DNA of 64,000 bases, from positions 2,108,001 through 2,172,000 of the forward strand of contig NZ_AP025497.1 of assembly GCF_024347535.1 (NCBI RefSeq), written 5' to 3'. Shown one piece after another: positions 18,565 to 29,032 of the stretch (the stretch's first letter is position 1; every line of letters begins with the position of its first letter). Under the pieces are notes generated by a model. The model was not told where the DNA came from and ran no database searches. It saw only the letters and a program-made list of their open reading frames with translations. The DNA is from Vibrio kanaloae. GTDB taxonomy: Bacteria; Pseudomonadota; Gammaproteobacteria; Enterobacterales; Vibrionaceae. The position numbers and the translations under genes were made by a program.

Positions 18565-21249
18565 ATGATCTCTTTAATTGAACAAATTCGCACGGGCTCT
18601 ATTTGGAATTTCCCAGGCGGCGTGCACCCTGCTGAAAACAAGAAACAATCCAATACCACTGACATCGTTCATGCAAGGCTTCCTGAAGAAATCGTTCTTC
18701 CTGTAAAACAACACATCGGCAAGCCAGGTAACTTATTGGTTACTGCTGGTGACACCGTGCTAAAAGGCCAACAACTGACAGCCTTGGACACGGGTTTTAC
18801 GTTGCCGGTACACGCACCAACATCGGGTGTGATTACCGTTATCGAACCAAGAACCACTGCCCACCCTTCAGGTTTGAACGAGCTGAGTGTCGTTATTAAA
18901 CCGGACGGTTTAGACACTTGGATAGAAAAACATCCGGTTGAAGATTTTTCTTCTAAGAACTCAGACGAACTGCTAGATGTGATTCGCCAAGCTGGTATTT
19001 CAGGCATGGGCGGCGCAGGCTTCCCTACCGCGAAAAAGCTTCAGTCAGGCCTTGGTCGTACCGACATTTTGATCGTCAACGCTGCTGAATGTGAACCTTA
19101 CATCACCTCTGATGACAAGTTACTTCAAGAACATGCCGAAGAAGTATTAAAAGGCATTGAAGTGGTTGAACATATCCTTCAACCAAAGCTGACCGTTATC
19201 GGTATTGAAGACAATAAACCTGATGCAATAAAAGCACTTGAAATAGCAGCGAAAAACAAAGACATCGTCATTCGTGTTATCCCAACCAAATACCCTTCCG
19301 GTGGTGAGAAACAACTCATCAAGATCCTCACTAACAAAGAGGTGCCTGCTGGCGGTATTCCTGCGGACATTGGTGTATTGGTTCAAAACGTCGGCTCTCT
19401 CTACTCGATTAAAAGAGCAGTAATCGACGGTGAACCAGTGATTAACCGCGTGGTGACTTTAACCGGTAAAACCTTTAAGCAACCTCGTAACGTTTGGGCG
19501 CTATTAGGTACACCAGTACACGAGTTACTAGAGGAATTTGGCTACAAAGCGGATAAAAAACTGCCACGTTTGATTTTGGGCGGCCCGATGATGGGCTTTA
19601 CCTTGCCGCATGCCAATGTGCCAATCACTAAAACGTCGAACTGTATTTTAGCGCCAACGCGTCGTGAGATCTCACCAAGCACTTACGAGATGGAATGTAT
19701 TCGTTGCAGCGCGTGTGCTGAAGCTTGCCCTGCGTCTCTACTTCCTCAACAACTGCAATGGCATGCCAAAGCCAACGAGTTGGATAAGTGTGAAGAGCTG
19801 AATATTAAAGACTGTATTGAATGTGGTGCTTGTGCGTTTGTCTGCCCAAGTGAAATCCCTCTTGTTCAATACTATCGCCAAGCGAAAGCTGAAATCAAAA
19901 CAAGAAAAGACGAAGCAACAGCTGCAGAGCGCGCTAAGATTCGTTTCGAAGAGAAAAACGCTCGTATGGAGCGCGACAAAGCAGAGCGTGAAAACCGCTT
20001 CAAGAAAGCTGCTGACAACCGTCGTAAAGATATGAAGTCTGCGGATGGTGATGATGCGATTGCAGCTGCGATTGCTCGCGTTAAAGCGCAAAAAGCCGCG
20101 GCAGACCAAGCTCCTAATGCAGAACCAGCCGTGAAACCTGCGGTAGCTGCTGCTATTGCGAAGGCAAAAGCGAAACAAGCGGCAGCTCAGAAAGCGGATG
20201 GCGCTGAACCAGACAACTCTGAAATGTCGAAACTGCGTGAAGAACGTAAACGACAAGCTCGAGAGCGCAAGGCACAACAAGCAGCCGCTGATACTCCTGC
20301 AGAAAGCTCTGGTGATGGCAAGAAAGATGCTGTCGCTGCGGCGATTGCTCGTGCTAAAGCGAAGAAAGCTCAACAAGCGGAATCAGCTTCTGACGCTCCG
20401 GCTGAAAGTACTGGCGATGCCAAGAAAGATGCTGTTGCTGCAGCCATTGCTCGTGCTAAAGCGAAGAAGGCTCAGCAGGCGGAATCAACATCTGACGCTC
20501 CAACTGAAAGTACTGGCGATGCCAAGAAAGATACCGTTGCTGCAGCTATCGCTCGTGCTAAAGCCAAGAAAGCTCAACAAGCGGAATCAGCTACTCAAAC
20601 CGAAAGTGAAGCTCCGGCTGAAAGAACTGGCGATGCCAAGAAAGATGCCGTTGCTGCGGCTATTGCTCGCGCTAAAGCCAAGAAAGCCCAACAAGCAGGT
20701 TCAGCTTCCGAGGCTCCGGCTGAAAGTACTGGCGATACCAAGAAAGATGCTGTCGCTGCGGCCATTGCTCGCGCTAAAGCGAAAAAAGCTCAGCAAGCGA
20801 AACAGGCAGAGACAGCAGAAACTCCTGAACCAGTAATTGAAGTTGAAGCTGAAACTCAACAGGAGTCAGTCCATCCCAAAAAAGCTGCCGTTGCTGCCGC
20901 TATCGCACGTGCTAAAGCTAAGAAAGTACAACAAGCCAAGCAGGAAGAGACAACTGAAACGCCCGAACCAGTAACTAAAGTTGAAGCTGAAACTCAACAA
21001 GAACCAATCGATCCCAAAAAAGCTGCCGTTGCCGCTGCAATAGCTCGCGCTAAGGCGAAGAAAGCACAGCAAGCTAAACAGGTCGAAGCACAAGAAACCG
21101 CTCCTGAACCTGCAGATGAAATTGAAACGGAAGCTCACTCAGAATCCGTCGACCCTAAGAAAGCAGCCGTTGCTGCCGCAATTGCTCGTGCTAAAGCAAG
21201 AAAAGCGCAGCAAGAGCAAGATAAAAAGAACAATGAGGAGAAAGAGTAG
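18565..21249 (+). CDS. rnfC: Ion-translocating oxidoreductase complex subunit RnfC with long repeat tail
   Basis: Peripheral subunit carrying FMN/NADH-binding and two 4Fe-4S clusters. The ATG at 18565 begins [19 protein letters not shown], typical of RnfC; the longer frame overlaps rnfB without support. The core has [13 protein letters not shown], the NADH-linked domain, and cluster motifs [12 protein letters not shown] and [12 protein letters not shown]. After residue about 450 comes a charged helical segment, then about 385 residues with ten imperfect copies of an [16 protein letters not shown] module separated by acidic linkers. At 894 residues it is longer than E. coli RsxC (740), which also has an Ala/Lys-rich tail. 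Confidence 0.96.
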   Translation: MISLIEQIRTGSIWNFPGGVHPAENKKQSNTTDIVHARLPEEIVLPVKQHIGKPGNLLVTAGDTVLKGQQLTALDTGFTLPVHAPTSGVITVIEPRTTAHPSGLNELSVVIKPDGLDTWIEKHPVEDFSSKNSDELLDVIRQAGISGMGGAGFPTAKKLQSGLGRTDILIVNAAECEPYITSDDKLLQEHAEEVLKGIEVVEHILQPKLTVIGIEDNKPDAIKALEIAAKNKDIVIRVIPTKYPSGGEKQLIKILTNKEVPAGGIPADIGVLVQNVGSLYSIKRAVIDGEPVINRVVTLTGKTFKQPRNVWALLGTPVHELLEEFGYKADKKLPRLILGGPMMGFTLPHANVPITKTSNCILAPTRREISPSTYEMECIRCSACAEACPASLLPQQLQWHAKANELDKCEELNIKDCIECGACAFVCPSEIPLVQYYRQAKAEIKTRKDEATAAERAKIRFEEKNARMERDKAERENRFKKAADNRRKDMKSADGDDAIAAAIARVKAQKAAADQAPNAEPAVKPAVAAAIAKAKAKQAAAQKADGAEPDNSEMSKLREERKRQARERKAQQAAADTPAESSGDGKKDAVAAAIARAKAKKAQQAESASDAPAESTGDAKKDAVAAAIARAKAKKAQQAESTSDAPTESTGDAKKDTVAAAIARAKAKKAQQAESATQTESEAPAERTGDAKKDAVAAAIARAKAKKAQQAGSASEAPAESTGDTKKDAVAAAIARAKAKKAQQAKQAETAETPEPVIEVEAETQQESVHPKKAAVAAAIARAKAKKVQQAKQEETTETPEPVTKVEAETQQEPIDPKKAAVAAAIARAKAKKAQQAKQVEAQETAPEPADEIETEAHSESVDPKKAAVAAAIARAKARKAQQEQDKKNNEEKE
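20056..21213 (+). repeat. Ten imperfect in-frame repeats in the rnfC tail
   Basis: Ten copies of a module centred on [11 protein letters not shown]. Copies 3-7 are joined by short linkers such as [14 protein letters not shown]. Copies 8-10 are joined by longer linkers with ETPEPV and EAETQQE. Spacing is about 35 residues in the middle of the array. The near-identity of copies 3-7 suggests recent expansion; the first two copies are more diverged. Confidence 0.9.
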
Positions 21250-22295
21250 TGGCCTTCTTTATCGCCAGCTCACCGCACGCGCACAATCGTAGAAGCACCC
21301 CAGATCTCATGAAATGGGTGGCTATTTGTGCATTGCCAGGTCTACTAGCTCAAACCTACTTCTTTGGATGGGGTACACTCATCCAGTTAGTATTTGCTAT
21401 CGCACTTGCTGTTAGCTTTGAAGCAGCCGTAATGCTATTGAGAAAACGTCCGCCAGTGATGGCACTGCGTGATTACAGTGCTGTTGTGACAGCATGGCTA
21501 CTCAGTGTTGCTATTCCTCCACACTCACCGTGGTGGATTCTAGTAATAGGTATGTTCTTCGCTATTATTATCGCGAAACACCTTTACGGCGGCCTTGGAC
21601 AAAACCCATTTAACCCGGCGATGGTCGCTTACGTTGTTTTGCTGATCTCATTCCCAGTCCAGATGACCAGTTGGAATGCACCGACCAGCTTAACGGCTGA
21701 AGCAACGAGCTTTGTTGACTCATTCTTGATGATCTTTACTGGCTTCAATAATGAAGGGTTGTCTCTACAACAAGCTCGCCTTGGTATTGATGGCACAACG
21801 ATGGCGACACCACTCGATGCATTCAAAACCGCATTAACGGCGGGCAATACAGCTTCAGAAGCACTGTCTCAACCTCAATTCAGCTGGTTAGCTGGTGTAG
21901 GCTGGGAATGGGTGAACCTTGCTTATCTAGTCGGCGGCCTTGTGCTCATTAAACAACGCGTGATTCAGTGGCATATCCCAGTGGCATTTCTAGGCAGTTT
22001 GACTGTATTTAGCCTAGTGTTCTTGATGTTCACTCCTGGCGAGACCGCATCACCGACCATTCATCTATTGTCTGGTGCGACTATGCTCGGCGCATTTTTC
22101 ATTGCGACCGACCCTGTTTCAGCATCAACGACAGTCAAAGGCCGTTTAGTGTTTGGTGCTCTGATCGGCGGCTTAGTCTTTATCATCCGCAGTTGGGGTG
22201 GCTTCCCTGACGGCGTGGCGTTTGCTGTATTGTTAGCCAACATGTGTGTTCCATTGATTGACTACTACACCAAACCTCGTACATACGGCCACTAA
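21249..22295 (+). CDS. rnfD: Ion-translocating oxidoreductase complex subunit RnfD
   Basis: Membrane subunit carrying covalently bound FMN. The 348-residue product starts at a GTG that shares its first base with the rnfC stop codon and gives [15 protein letters not shown], like E. coli RsxD. It has about nine membrane helices, and the FMN-attachment motif is [18 protein letters not shown], where the Thr of SGAT carries the flavin. Related to NqrB. Confidence 0.96.
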   Translation: MAFFIASSPHAHNRRSTPDLMKWVAICALPGLLAQTYFFGWGTLIQLVFAIALAVSFEAAVMLLRKRPPVMALRDYSAVVTAWLLSVAIPPHSPWWILVIGMFFAIIIAKHLYGGLGQNPFNPAMVAYVVLLISFPVQMTSWNAPTSLTAEATSFVDSFLMIFTGFNNEGLSLQQARLGIDGTTMATPLDAFKTALTAGNTASEALSQPQFSWLAGVGWEWVNLAYLVGGLVLIKQRVIQWHIPVAFLGSLTVFSLVFLMFTPGETASPTIHLLSGATMLGAFFIATDPVSASTTVKGRLVFGALIGGLVFIIRSWGGFPDGVAFAVLLANMCVPLIDYYTKPRTYGH

Positions 22296-22307
22296 GGAGC
22301 GGATACC

Positions 22308-22937
22308 ATGCTAAATGCAATTAAGAAAAACGGTCTTGTACTCGCTATTTTTGCGTGTGCTTCCACCGGTTTGGTAGCGGTGACTCACGAGCTAACCAAA
22401 GAGCAGATAACACTGCAAGAACAAGCTCAATTGCTATCGGTACTTAACCAAGTAATCCCACACGAGTTACATGACAATGAGCTTTTTTCAGCTTGTACCT
22501 TAGTTGAAGCCGAGGCGCTTGGAACCAAACAAGCCATGCCAGCTTACATTGCTAGACTCAACGAAGAACCGAGTGCAATCGCGATCGAAGCCATTGCACC
22601 AGACGGCTACAACGGTGCAATCAAGGTGATTGTTGGAATGAAAATAGACGGCACTATTTTAGGTACTCGCGTTCTTTCCCATCAAGAAACTCCGGGGTTG
22701 GGTGATAAGATTGATCTACGAGTGAGTGATTGGATTCTCTCTTTTGCAGGCAAACAAGTAACTGAGTCGAATCTTGATCGATGGAAGGTTCGCAAAGATG
22801 GCGGTGATTTCGATCAGTTTACCGGCGCAACTATTACACCGAGAGCCGTCGTAAAGTCAGTGAAACAAACGGTTGAATACGTTAACAAAAATCGCCAAGC
22901 ATTGCTTGCTCAACCTCTAAATTGTGGTGGTGAATGA
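22308..22937 (+). CDS. rnfG: Ion-translocating oxidoreductase complex subunit RnfG
   Basis: Flavoprotein subunit (209 residues) with one N-terminal membrane helix and a periplasmic FMN-binding domain. Covalent FMN attachment is at the Thr in [14 protein letters not shown]. Also visible is [12 protein letters not shown], conserved in RnfG/NqrC. Its last four bases overlap the rnfE start (ATGA). Confidence 0.96.
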   Translation: MLNAIKKNGLVLAIFACASTGLVAVTHELTKEQITLQEQAQLLSVLNQVIPHELHDNELFSACTLVEAEALGTKQAMPAYIARLNEEPSAIAIEAIAPDGYNGAIKVIVGMKIDGTILGTRVLSHQETPGLGDKIDLRVSDWILSFAGKQVTESNLDRWKVRKDGGDFDQFTGATITPRAVVKSVKQTVEYVNKNRQALLAQPLNCGGE

Positions 22938-23629
22938 TGAATGAACATAAAACACTAATTAAAAATGGCATGTGGGCCAATAACCCTGCCCTAGTGCAAC
23001 TTCTTGGGTTATGCCCTCTACTCGCGGTTTCCTCAACCGTGACTAACGCGCTTGGATTAGGCATTGCCACGTTACTTGTTCTGGTCGGTTCGAACGTTTG
23101 CGTCTCTTTGGTTCGTAACCATGTACCAAAAGAAGTTCGCATCCCAGTATTCGTGATGATCATTGCTTCACTAGTAACCTGTGTTCAACTTCTGATGAAT
23201 GCCTACGCGTACGGACTTTATCTATCTTTGGGTATCTTCATACCACTGATCGTAACCAACTGCATCATCATTGGCAGAGCGGAAGCATTCGCTTCAAAAA
23301 ATGCGGTGTTGCCTGCTGCTCAAGATGGTTTTTGGATGGGTCTTGGCATGACATCGGTACTGATTGTGTTAGGTGCGATGCGTGAGGTGATAGGTAATGG
23401 GACTCTGTTTGATGGCGCCGACCTACTTCTTGGTGACTGGGCTTCAATGTTACGCATCCAGATATTCCAATTTGATAACAGTTTCTTATTAGCTCTGCTT
23501 CCACCAGGTGCCTTTATTGGTGTTGGTTTCTTGATTGCTTTGAAAAACATCATCGACAACCAAGTAAAATCTAGACAGCCAAAACAAGAAAAACCAACTA
23601 TTGAACGCGCTCGCGTTACCAATGCCTGA
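22934..23629 (+). CDS. rnfE: Ion-translocating oxidoreductase complex subunit RnfE
   Basis: Integral membrane subunit (231 residues), homologous to RnfA and NqrD. It has six helices and two inverted motifs, [18 protein letters not shown] and [18 protein letters not shown], each with the Cys that ligates the membrane iron-sulfur centre. It is the last rnf gene; nth follows after 180 bases that contain a small hairpin (CTGCTGA/TCAGCAG) without a T-run. Confidence 0.96.
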   Translation: MMNEHKTLIKNGMWANNPALVQLLGLCPLLAVSSTVTNALGLGIATLLVLVGSNVCVSLVRNHVPKEVRIPVFVMIIASLVTCVQLLMNAYAYGLYLSLGIFIPLIVTNCIIIGRAEAFASKNAVLPAAQDGFWMGLGMTSVLIVLGAMREVIGNGTLFDGADLLLGDWASMLRIQIFQFDNSFLLALLPPGAFIGVGFLIALKNIIDNQVKSRQPKQEKPTIERARVTNA

Positions 23630-23809
23630 TAAGTTACAGTAGCTTAAAACCCTGCTGAAAAGCTCAACCGCTCAGCAGATATATAGATTGACCAAGTACA
23701 CACATAATAATGACGCTCATAAGAGCGCGTAACCGATGATAAAGCCTGAGTATTCGGAATTAATTGAATACCGAAACTCAAGCCCTAACTATTTGAAAGT
23801 AATGTCGCT

Positions 23810-24445
23810 ATGAACAATGTAAAACGAGTAGAAATACTTGAGCGTTTAAGAGAAAACAACCCAAAGCCAGAGACTGAGCTTAACTGGAACAGCCCTTTCG
23901 AGTTGCTGATTGCCGTACTTTTGTCTGCACAGGCAACCGATGTCAGCGTGAACAAAGCAACGGATAAGCTTTACCCAGTGGCTAATACTCCACAGGCGAT
24001 TTTCGACCTAGGTGTCGATGGCTTAAAAGAGTACATCAAGACAATCGGCCTATTTAATTCAAAAGCAGAAAACACCATTAAAACGTGTCGAATGCTGCTT
24101 GACCTACACAATGGTGAAGTACCGGAAGATCGTGCGGCATTAGAAGCCCTTCCTGGCGTTGGTCGTAAAACTGCCAACGTAGTATTGAACACCGCTTTCG
24201 GTTGGCCAACCATTGCCGTGGATACTCACATCTATCGCGTATCAAACCGCACTAAGTTAGCGATGGGCAAAACAGTCGACGATGTTGAAGCTAAGCTGCT
24301 CAAAGTCATTCCAAAAGAATTCAAACTGGATGTCCACCATTGGCTCATTCTTCATGGACGCTACACTTGTGTCGCGCGTAAACCACGTTGTGGCAGCTGT
24401 ATCATTGAAGATCTATGCGAGTTTAAAGAAAAAACAGACGTCTAG
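23810..24445 (+). CDS. nth: Endonuclease III (DNA glycosylase/AP lyase)
   Basis: Removes oxidised pyrimidines from DNA and cuts the abasic site. The 211-residue product has the helix-hairpin-helix LPGVGRKTANVVL with the catalytic Lys, the catalytic Asp in AVDTHIYRVSNR, and the C-terminal 4Fe-4S motif C-X6-C-X2-C-X5-C (CVARKPRCGSCIIEDLC). Length equals E. coli Nth. It follows rnfE in the same direction, an arrangement conserved in E. coli and Vibrio. Confidence 0.97.
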   Translation: MNNVKRVEILERLRENNPKPETELNWNSPFELLIAVLLSAQATDVSVNKATDKLYPVANTPQAIFDLGVDGLKEYIKTIGLFNSKAENTIKTCRMLLDLHNGEVPEDRAALEALPGVGRKTANVVLNTAFGWPTIAVDTHIYRVSNRTKLAMGKTVDDVEAKLLKVIPKEFKLDVHHWLILHGRYTCVARKPRCGSCIIEDLCEFKEKTDV

Positions 24446-24466
24446 GGCTAATAAGGTCTAATCAAA

Positions 24467-24490
24467 AAGCTAATAAGCTAATAAGCTAAA
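24467..24490. repeat. Short tandem repeat, unit AAGCTAAT, about three copies
   Basis: Two exact copies of AAGCTAAT (24467-24482) and a third with its last base changed. They follow a degenerate copy just after the nth stop codon. Confidence 0.7.
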
Positions 24491-24563
24491 CAACACCGCA
24501 CTCTTCTTGCGGTACAACAACAGAATTACAAAACGTATACACAGTTAAAGCTAGGAGCAAATC

Positions 24564-24980
24564 ATGTCAAACGGCCGTATTTTACACACCATGCTACGCG
24601 TTGGTGATCTAGATAAGTCTATCGAGTTCTACACCAATGTAATGGGCATGCAGCTATTACGTAAGAACGAAAACAAAGAGTATGAATACACACTGGCTTT
24701 CGTTGGCTTTGGTGACGAATCTCAAGGTGCTGTAATTGAGCTTACATACAACTGGGGAACGTCTGAATACGACCTTGGCTCTGCTTTTGGTCACGTTGCG
24801 ATTGGTGTAGACGATATCTACACAACGTGTGATGCGATTAAAGCCGCGGGTGGTGATGTGACTAGAGAAGCGGGGCCAGTTAAGGGAGGAACAACACACA
24901 TTGCCTTTGTAAAAGACCCAGATGGCTACATGATTGAGCTTATTCAGAACAAGCAAGCAAGTGCGGGGTTAGAAGGTTAA
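24564..24980 (+). CDS. gloA: Lactoylglutathione lyase (glyoxalase I)
   Basis: Isomerises the hemithioacetal of methylglyoxal and glutathione to S-lactoylglutathione in the cytoplasm. The 138-residue protein has the four expected metal ligands: His8 (RILHTMLRV), Glu59 (VIELTYNWG), His77 (GHVAIGVDD) and Glu125 (DGYMIELI). The short bacterial form suggests the Ni2+-type enzyme. It starts after an AGGAG ribosome site and is followed by a terminator. Confidence 0.97.
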   Translation: MSNGRILHTMLRVGDLDKSIEFYTNVMGMQLLRKNENKEYEYTLAFVGFGDESQGAVIELTYNWGTSEYDLGSAFGHVAIGVDDIYTTCDAIKAAGGDVTREAGPVKGGTTHIAFVKDPDGYMIELIQNKQASAGLEG

Positions 24981-25046
24981 TTTAAATCTAAAAGACCAAG
25001 GATGACTTTGAAAAGTAATCCTCAAACGTGGATTGACCAATAGTAG

Positions 25047-25075
25047 AAAGCGAGCGCTATGCTCGCTTTTTGTTT
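25047..25075 (+). terminator. Terminator after gloA
   Basis: Stem AAAGCGAGC (25047-25055), loop GCTAT, stem GCTCGCTTT, then T-run. Confidence 0.88.
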
Positions 25076-25139
25076 ATTGCGATCGCTCATATTTTTGCTC
25101 AATCATTTATTGTAACAATCCTATCTAAACGCTTTACAT

Positions 25140-25158
25140 GATAATGATTATCATTTAA
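25140..25158. promoter_or_regulatory. Probable Fur box upstream of the 144-residue gene
   Basis: GATAATGATTATCATTTAA agrees with the 19-base Fur consensus GATAATGATAATCATTATC at 15 positions. It lies 33-51 bases before the ATG at 25191, a position that would let Fur block the promoter. Confidence 0.7.
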
Positions 25159-25190
25159 ATTAAACCTCTCTAAACCAGTGAGGTCATACA

Positions 25191-25625
25191 ATGATTAGCG
25201 AATGGGAAAAACACACGTTACTTGCCGACACGGCATTACAACTCGACGATCCTGTACGAAGTATTCTTCACTATAAGCAGGCATTGAACTTAAGCGAAAA
25301 AATCACTGAGCGTACCGATATTCAAGCCGATGAACGCTTACTTATTTCCGTCATCTCTTGCCATAATCTCGCCCAGTTTTGGCGATGGGCTGGCGAGACA
25401 GATTATGAACTCAAATATCTCCAACTGGCTTCAGAAAAAGTGCTGACACTTATCCCTCAATGCCCTAATACGCAATGTTCAAGCTTCATTGACTCTATTG
25501 GCTGCTGTAAAAAAGCGCTTATCGATTTCATGAAACGCCATCCTAACCCTAAAATTGCCTCTATGGTTGAAAAAATCGATACCGCAACCAACTGTGAAAT
25601 TATCGCCCGTTTTCGCCTAAATTAA
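25191..25625 (+). CDS. Uncharacterised protein, probably DUF2753 family
   Basis: A 144-residue soluble protein with no signal peptide or membrane segment. It reads as helical throughout, with a TPR-like pattern near the start (LLADTALQLDDPVRSILHYKQALNLSEK), and has six cysteines, including C-X3-C in CPNTQC and a CC pair in IGCCKK. I recall DUF2753 as a small Vibrio family with this start; the assignment is from memory. The Fur-like box just upstream suggests expression under iron limitation. The function is not known. No partner gene lies next to it in the same direction. Confidence 0.75.
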   Translation: MISEWEKHTLLADTALQLDDPVRSILHYKQALNLSEKITERTDIQADERLLISVISCHNLAQFWRWAGETDYELKYLQLASEKVLTLIPQCPNTQCSSFIDSIGCCKKALIDFMKRHPNPKIASMVEKIDTATNCEIIARFRLN

Positions 25626-25733
25626 GTTTGCTTTTGATTAAACTCAAATAGTTTTTTCGTGGCTAAGGCACTTACATTACAGCCCCATTTAAGTAGAAAA
25701 AAGCTCGCCTCTTTACATTTAGGGTCGTTCAGC

Positions 25734-26615
25734 TTAAACCTGTGTACGACCTAAAGAGATAACAACGCGTCGGTTTTTATCTTTGCCAATTGGTGAGCTG
25801 TTATCGGCAATCGGACGACGTTTACCATAACCTTGAACTTGAATACGGTCTCCAGGTAAACCAAGTGACTTGAAGTACTCTCTTAACGACTCAGCTCTTC
25901 TCTCAGAGAGGTTCTGGCTAATACTTTTACTGTCTGCAGAGTCCGTGTACGTCGCGACTAGCACAAGGTCGATATCTTGGTTGTAACGAACATAATCTGC
26001 GATCTGGCTTAGCCTTTTACGTGACGACTTATTCAACTGATCGCTATTGCGATCGTAATGCAGAATAGTAAAAGAGATATCTTCAAAGCTGTAAGGCAAT
26101 AAGTTTGCAATACAGTCACTAAATACATTGTACTTTTCTTGGAATAACACCGACGACAACGACACTTCGATACGCTGATCTCGGCTCTGCCACTCTTGGT
26201 AACTGAATGTAGGGTAGCGCCCTTTCTCCAGTTCACTCAAGATACCCCACGCCGTTTGACCGCCAACGTACCCATCAAATTGTTGGAAGAACTTAATGGT
26301 TGTCATGCGATCAGCACTTTCGCCCGGACGCCAAGGTGGCGGCATAGAGATCAAGCTTACATTGCGCGTCGCACCCATTGGGCGGCGCATTTTAAGCTCA
26401 AAGTCCAAAATGATTTTTTTACTCGCGCGAGATGAGAACTCAGCATCACCAAAGTTTGGAATTGGGTGAACCAAGCGACATTCTAGTGGTGTGTTGGCCA
26501 CCATCTCCCACGTTGACTGTTGAGGAGATGCTCCGTAACGCTTTTCTTGTGCCATGACCGATGACGACACAAGTAGCGAAAATAGCATTGAACCTGTTAT
26601 GAGTTGTTTCTTCAT
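25734..26615 (-). CDS. motY: Sodium-driven flagellar motor T-ring protein MotY
   Basis: Periplasmic T-ring component that holds the PomA/PomB stator at the polar flagellar basal body. The 293-residue product equals the length of known Vibrio MotY. It has a signal peptide ([23 protein letters not shown]), a MotY-specific N-terminal beta domain beginning [12 protein letters not shown], and a C-terminal OmpA-like peptidoglycan-binding domain ([20 protein letters not shown] and [13 protein letters not shown]). It is divergent from rnt, as in V. cholerae. This supports a polar, sodium-driven flagellum. Confidence 0.95.
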   Translation of the reverse strand: MKKQLITGSMLFSLLVSSSVMAQEKRYGASPQQSTWEMVANTPLECRLVHPIPNFGDAEFSSRASKKIILDFELKMRRPMGATRNVSLISMPPPWRPGESADRMTTIKFFQQFDGYVGGQTAWGILSELEKGRYPTFSYQEWQSRDQRIEVSLSSVLFQEKYNVFSDCIANLLPYSFEDISFTILHYDRNSDQLNKSSRKRLSQIADYVRYNQDIDLVLVATYTDSADSKSISQNLSERRAESLREYFKSLGLPGDRIQVQGYGKRRPIADNSSPIGKDKNRRVVISLGRTQV

Positions 26616-26803
26616 AAAGTGGAGTATCTCTTAAGCAATTCGTTTAACAATGCAGCCAATTGCCGCATTTTTCTCTCGTGTTTAAATATGCAATTATCAA
26701 GCCGAAATGGGGTGGCTAATTTATGATTTATTGCCCTTCCCTAGTTTTTATCACTGCTATTATCTGCAATAATGCAGGCTTAATCACACTTATTTGGGCT
26801 AAC

Positions 26804-27448
26804 ATGACTGTAGAAAACGAGGCTCTGACCCTAAAAAAACGCTTTCGCGGCTATTTTCCAGTGGTCATTGACGTGGAAACCGCAGGGTTTAACGCAGAAA
26901 CCGATGCATTATTAGAAATCTGTGCCATTACATTAAAAATGGATGAGAACGGAGACCTGCACCCTGCATCAACGCTTCATTTTCACATTGAGCCTTTTGA
27001 AGGCGCAAATATAGAGCAGGCAGCATTAGACTTTAACGGAATTAAAGACCCATTTAGCCCATTACGTGGTGCTGTGTCGGAACAAGAAGCCCTTAAAGAA
27101 ATCTACAAGCTAGTGCGAAAAGAACAAAAAGCTTCAGATTGCAGTCGCGCAATCATGGTTGCTCACAACGCTACATTTGATTTGAACTTCGTGAATGCGG
27201 CAAGTGAGCGCTGTAAGCTTAAACGCGTCCCGTTCCATCCATTTGCAACTTTTGACACTGCAGCTCTTAGTGGTCTTGCCTACGGTCAAACCGTTTTGGC
27301 TAAAGCTTGCCGCACTGCAGGGATGGAATTTGACAACAAAGAAGCACACTCTGCTTTATATGATACGCAAAAAACCACAGAGTTATTTTGCGGCATAGTA
27401 AATAAATGGAAAGCCCTTGGTGGTTGGCCGCTTGTTGACGAAGAATAA
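26804..27448 (+). CDS. rnt: Ribonuclease T
   Basis: 3'-5' exoribonuclease that trims tRNA and other stable RNAs. The start is the ATG at 26804 ([19 protein letters not shown]), giving 214 residues; an upstream extension of 27 residues in the open frame looks like non-coding sequence. DEDD exonuclease motifs are all visible: DVETAGF, the second Asp in [10 protein letters not shown], and [10 protein letters not shown]. Length matches E. coli RNase T (215). Single gene divergent from motY. Confidence 0.95.
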   Translation: MTVENEALTLKKRFRGYFPVVIDVETAGFNAETDALLEICAITLKMDENGDLHPASTLHFHIEPFEGANIEQAALDFNGIKDPFSPLRGAVSEQEALKEIYKLVRKEQKASDCSRAIMVAHNATFDLNFVNAASERCKLKRVPFHPFATFDTAALSGLAYGQTVLAKACRTAGMEFDNKEAHSALYDTQKTTELFCGIVNKWKALGGWPLVDEE

Positions 27449-27513
27449 CAAATAGAGTCGGTAAACGTTTGTTCGTATTACCTTCATAAAAAACACAACA
27501 TCCCGAGAATAAT

Positions 27514-28839
27514 ATGAATCCTGTTGTAATTTCAGTTTGCATCATGCTTGTTTTAGCTTTGATGCGCGTAAACGTTGTCGTTGCTCTTACGTTCAGCGCA
27601 ATTATCGGTGGCGTTGCCTCTGGTATGGGCTTGAACGACGCAGTCGCAGCTTTCGAAAGTGGATTAGGTGGCGGTGCAACTATCGCACTTAGCTACGCTA
27701 TGCTTGGTACATTCGCTGTTGCTATCTCACGTTCTGGTATCACAGATCTCCTTGCTCAAAGTGTTATCAAACGCATTCACGGCAAAGAGAACAGTGCGGC
27801 ATCGACTGGCCTTAAATACGGCATCCTTGCGTCGTTGATCTTAGTGACCATGTCTTCGCAAAACGTGATTCCTGTACATATCGCCTTCATCCCAATCTTA
27901 ATCCCACCTCTACTAGGCGTATTCGCAAAAATGAACCTAGACCGTCGTTTAGTTGCGTGTGTGCTTACTTTTGGTCTGATTACACCTTACATGGTGTTAC
28001 CGATTGGCTTTGGTGGCATCTTCCTAAACAACATCCTGCTTAAAAACCTTCACGACAACGGTCTTGAAAACGTTGTAGCAAGCCAAGTACCTATGGCAAT
28101 GTTGTTACCAGCAGCAGGCATGATCTTCGGCCTTCTTACTGCAGTATTCTTTACTTACCGTAAGCCTCGCCAATACAAAGAAACCTCTCACACTGTTGTT
28201 TCAACAGAAGTGAAAGAGATCAACAAGAAGCACATCCTAGTAGCGGCGGCAGGTATCGTTGCAGCACTAACGGTTCAACTGTCGACGGGGTCTATGATCA
28301 TCGGTGCACTTGCTGGTTTCATGGTATTTACCTTCGGTGGCGTAATCGCTTGGAAAGAGACGCAAGATGTCTTCACCAAGGGCGTTCACATGATGGCAAT
28401 GATCGGTTTCATCATGATTGCAGCGGCCGGTTTTGCGGCAGTTATGAAGCAAACGGGTGGCGTTGAATCTCTGGTTGAAGCACTTTCAACAAGCATCGGC
28501 GACAACAAACCTCTAGCTGCACTACTTATGCTAATTGTTGGTCTATTGGTTACTATGGGCATTGGTTCTTCGTTCTCAACGATTCCAATCCTTGCGACTA
28601 TCTACGTTCCACTAGCGGCAGCATTTGGTTTCTCGCCAATGGCAACAATCGCTCTAGTAGGTACAGCAGCAGCACTTGGTGATGCGGGCTCTCCGGCTTC
28701 TGACTCAACACTAGGTCCAACGTCTGGTCTAAATGCTGATGGTCAACATGAGCATGTTTGGGAAACCGTAGTTCCAACATTCCTGCACTACAACATCCCA
28801 CTGATCGTATTCGGTTGGATTGCAGCTATGGTTCTGTAA
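27514..28839 (+). CDS. Na+/H+ antiporter family protein (NhaC/YuiF-like)
   Basis: A 441-residue inner-membrane protein with about eleven or twelve helices. It resembles the Na_H_antiporter family group that includes Bacillus YuiF; some relatives transport amino acids, so cation/proton exchange is not certain. Visible features are [17 protein letters not shown] at the N-terminus, [24 protein letters not shown], and the conserved [24 protein letters not shown] near the C-terminus. The last includes acidic residues in a membrane-embedded loop. Single gene closed by a terminator. Confidence 0.85.
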   Translation: MNPVVISVCIMLVLALMRVNVVVALTFSAIIGGVASGMGLNDAVAAFESGLGGGATIALSYAMLGTFAVAISRSGITDLLAQSVIKRIHGKENSAASTGLKYGILASLILVTMSSQNVIPVHIAFIPILIPPLLGVFAKMNLDRRLVACVLTFGLITPYMVLPIGFGGIFLNNILLKNLHDNGLENVVASQVPMAMLLPAAGMIFGLLTAVFFTYRKPRQYKETSHTVVSTEVKEINKKHILVAAAGIVAALTVQLSTGSMIIGALAGFMVFTFGGVIAWKETQDVFTKGVHMMAMIGFIMIAAAGFAAVMKQTGGVESLVEALSTSIGDNKPLAALLMLIVGLLVTMGIGSSFSTIPILATIYVPLAAAFGFSPMATIALVGTAAALGDAGSPASDSTLGPTSGLNADGQHEHVWETVVPTFLHYNIPLIVFGWIAAMVL

Positions 28840-28878
28840 TTAGGTTCTGTAGTTAAAGAACCCTACGCTCACTTTTAT

Positions 28879-28904
28879 AAAGACCGCCCTGTGCGGTCTT
28901 TTTT
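28879..28904 (+). terminator. Terminator after the antiporter gene
   Basis: Stem AAGACCGC (28880-28887) pairs with GCGGTCTT (28893-28900), followed by T-run. Confidence 0.88.
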
Positions 28905-28965
28905 GTATCTGGGGTTCATTCCACTCTCCCTTCCGCTCACTCTCAATGAACTAGCGACGCCAAAC

Positions 28966-28995
28966 AAAAAAGGCTTACTCTTATGAGTAAGCCTT
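28966..28995 (-). terminator. Terminator of the DsbA-like gene
   Basis: Stem AGGCTTACTC (28971-28980) pairs with GAGTAAGCCT (28985-28994); the minus strand then reads a T-run. Confidence 0.88.
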
Positions 28996-29032
28996 AGAGA
29001 TCATTGCGTCAACACAGACAACTCTCGCTGAA

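Noticed and set aside
19738..20376. 212-residue reverse-strand frame inside rnfC
   Set aside because: It is the shadow of the repetitive, Ala/Lys-rich coding strand; the Phe/Leu/Ser-rich product is an artefact of the repeat composition. The same holds for the plus-strand frame at 20156-20836.
20056..21213. CRISPR-like array
   Set aside because: The repeats are in frame, imperfect and protein-coding, with no constant DNA repeat, spacers or cas genes.
24446..24563. Insertion-sequence scar between nth and gloA
   Set aside because: Apart from the 8-base tandem repeat there are no terminal inverted repeats or target duplications.
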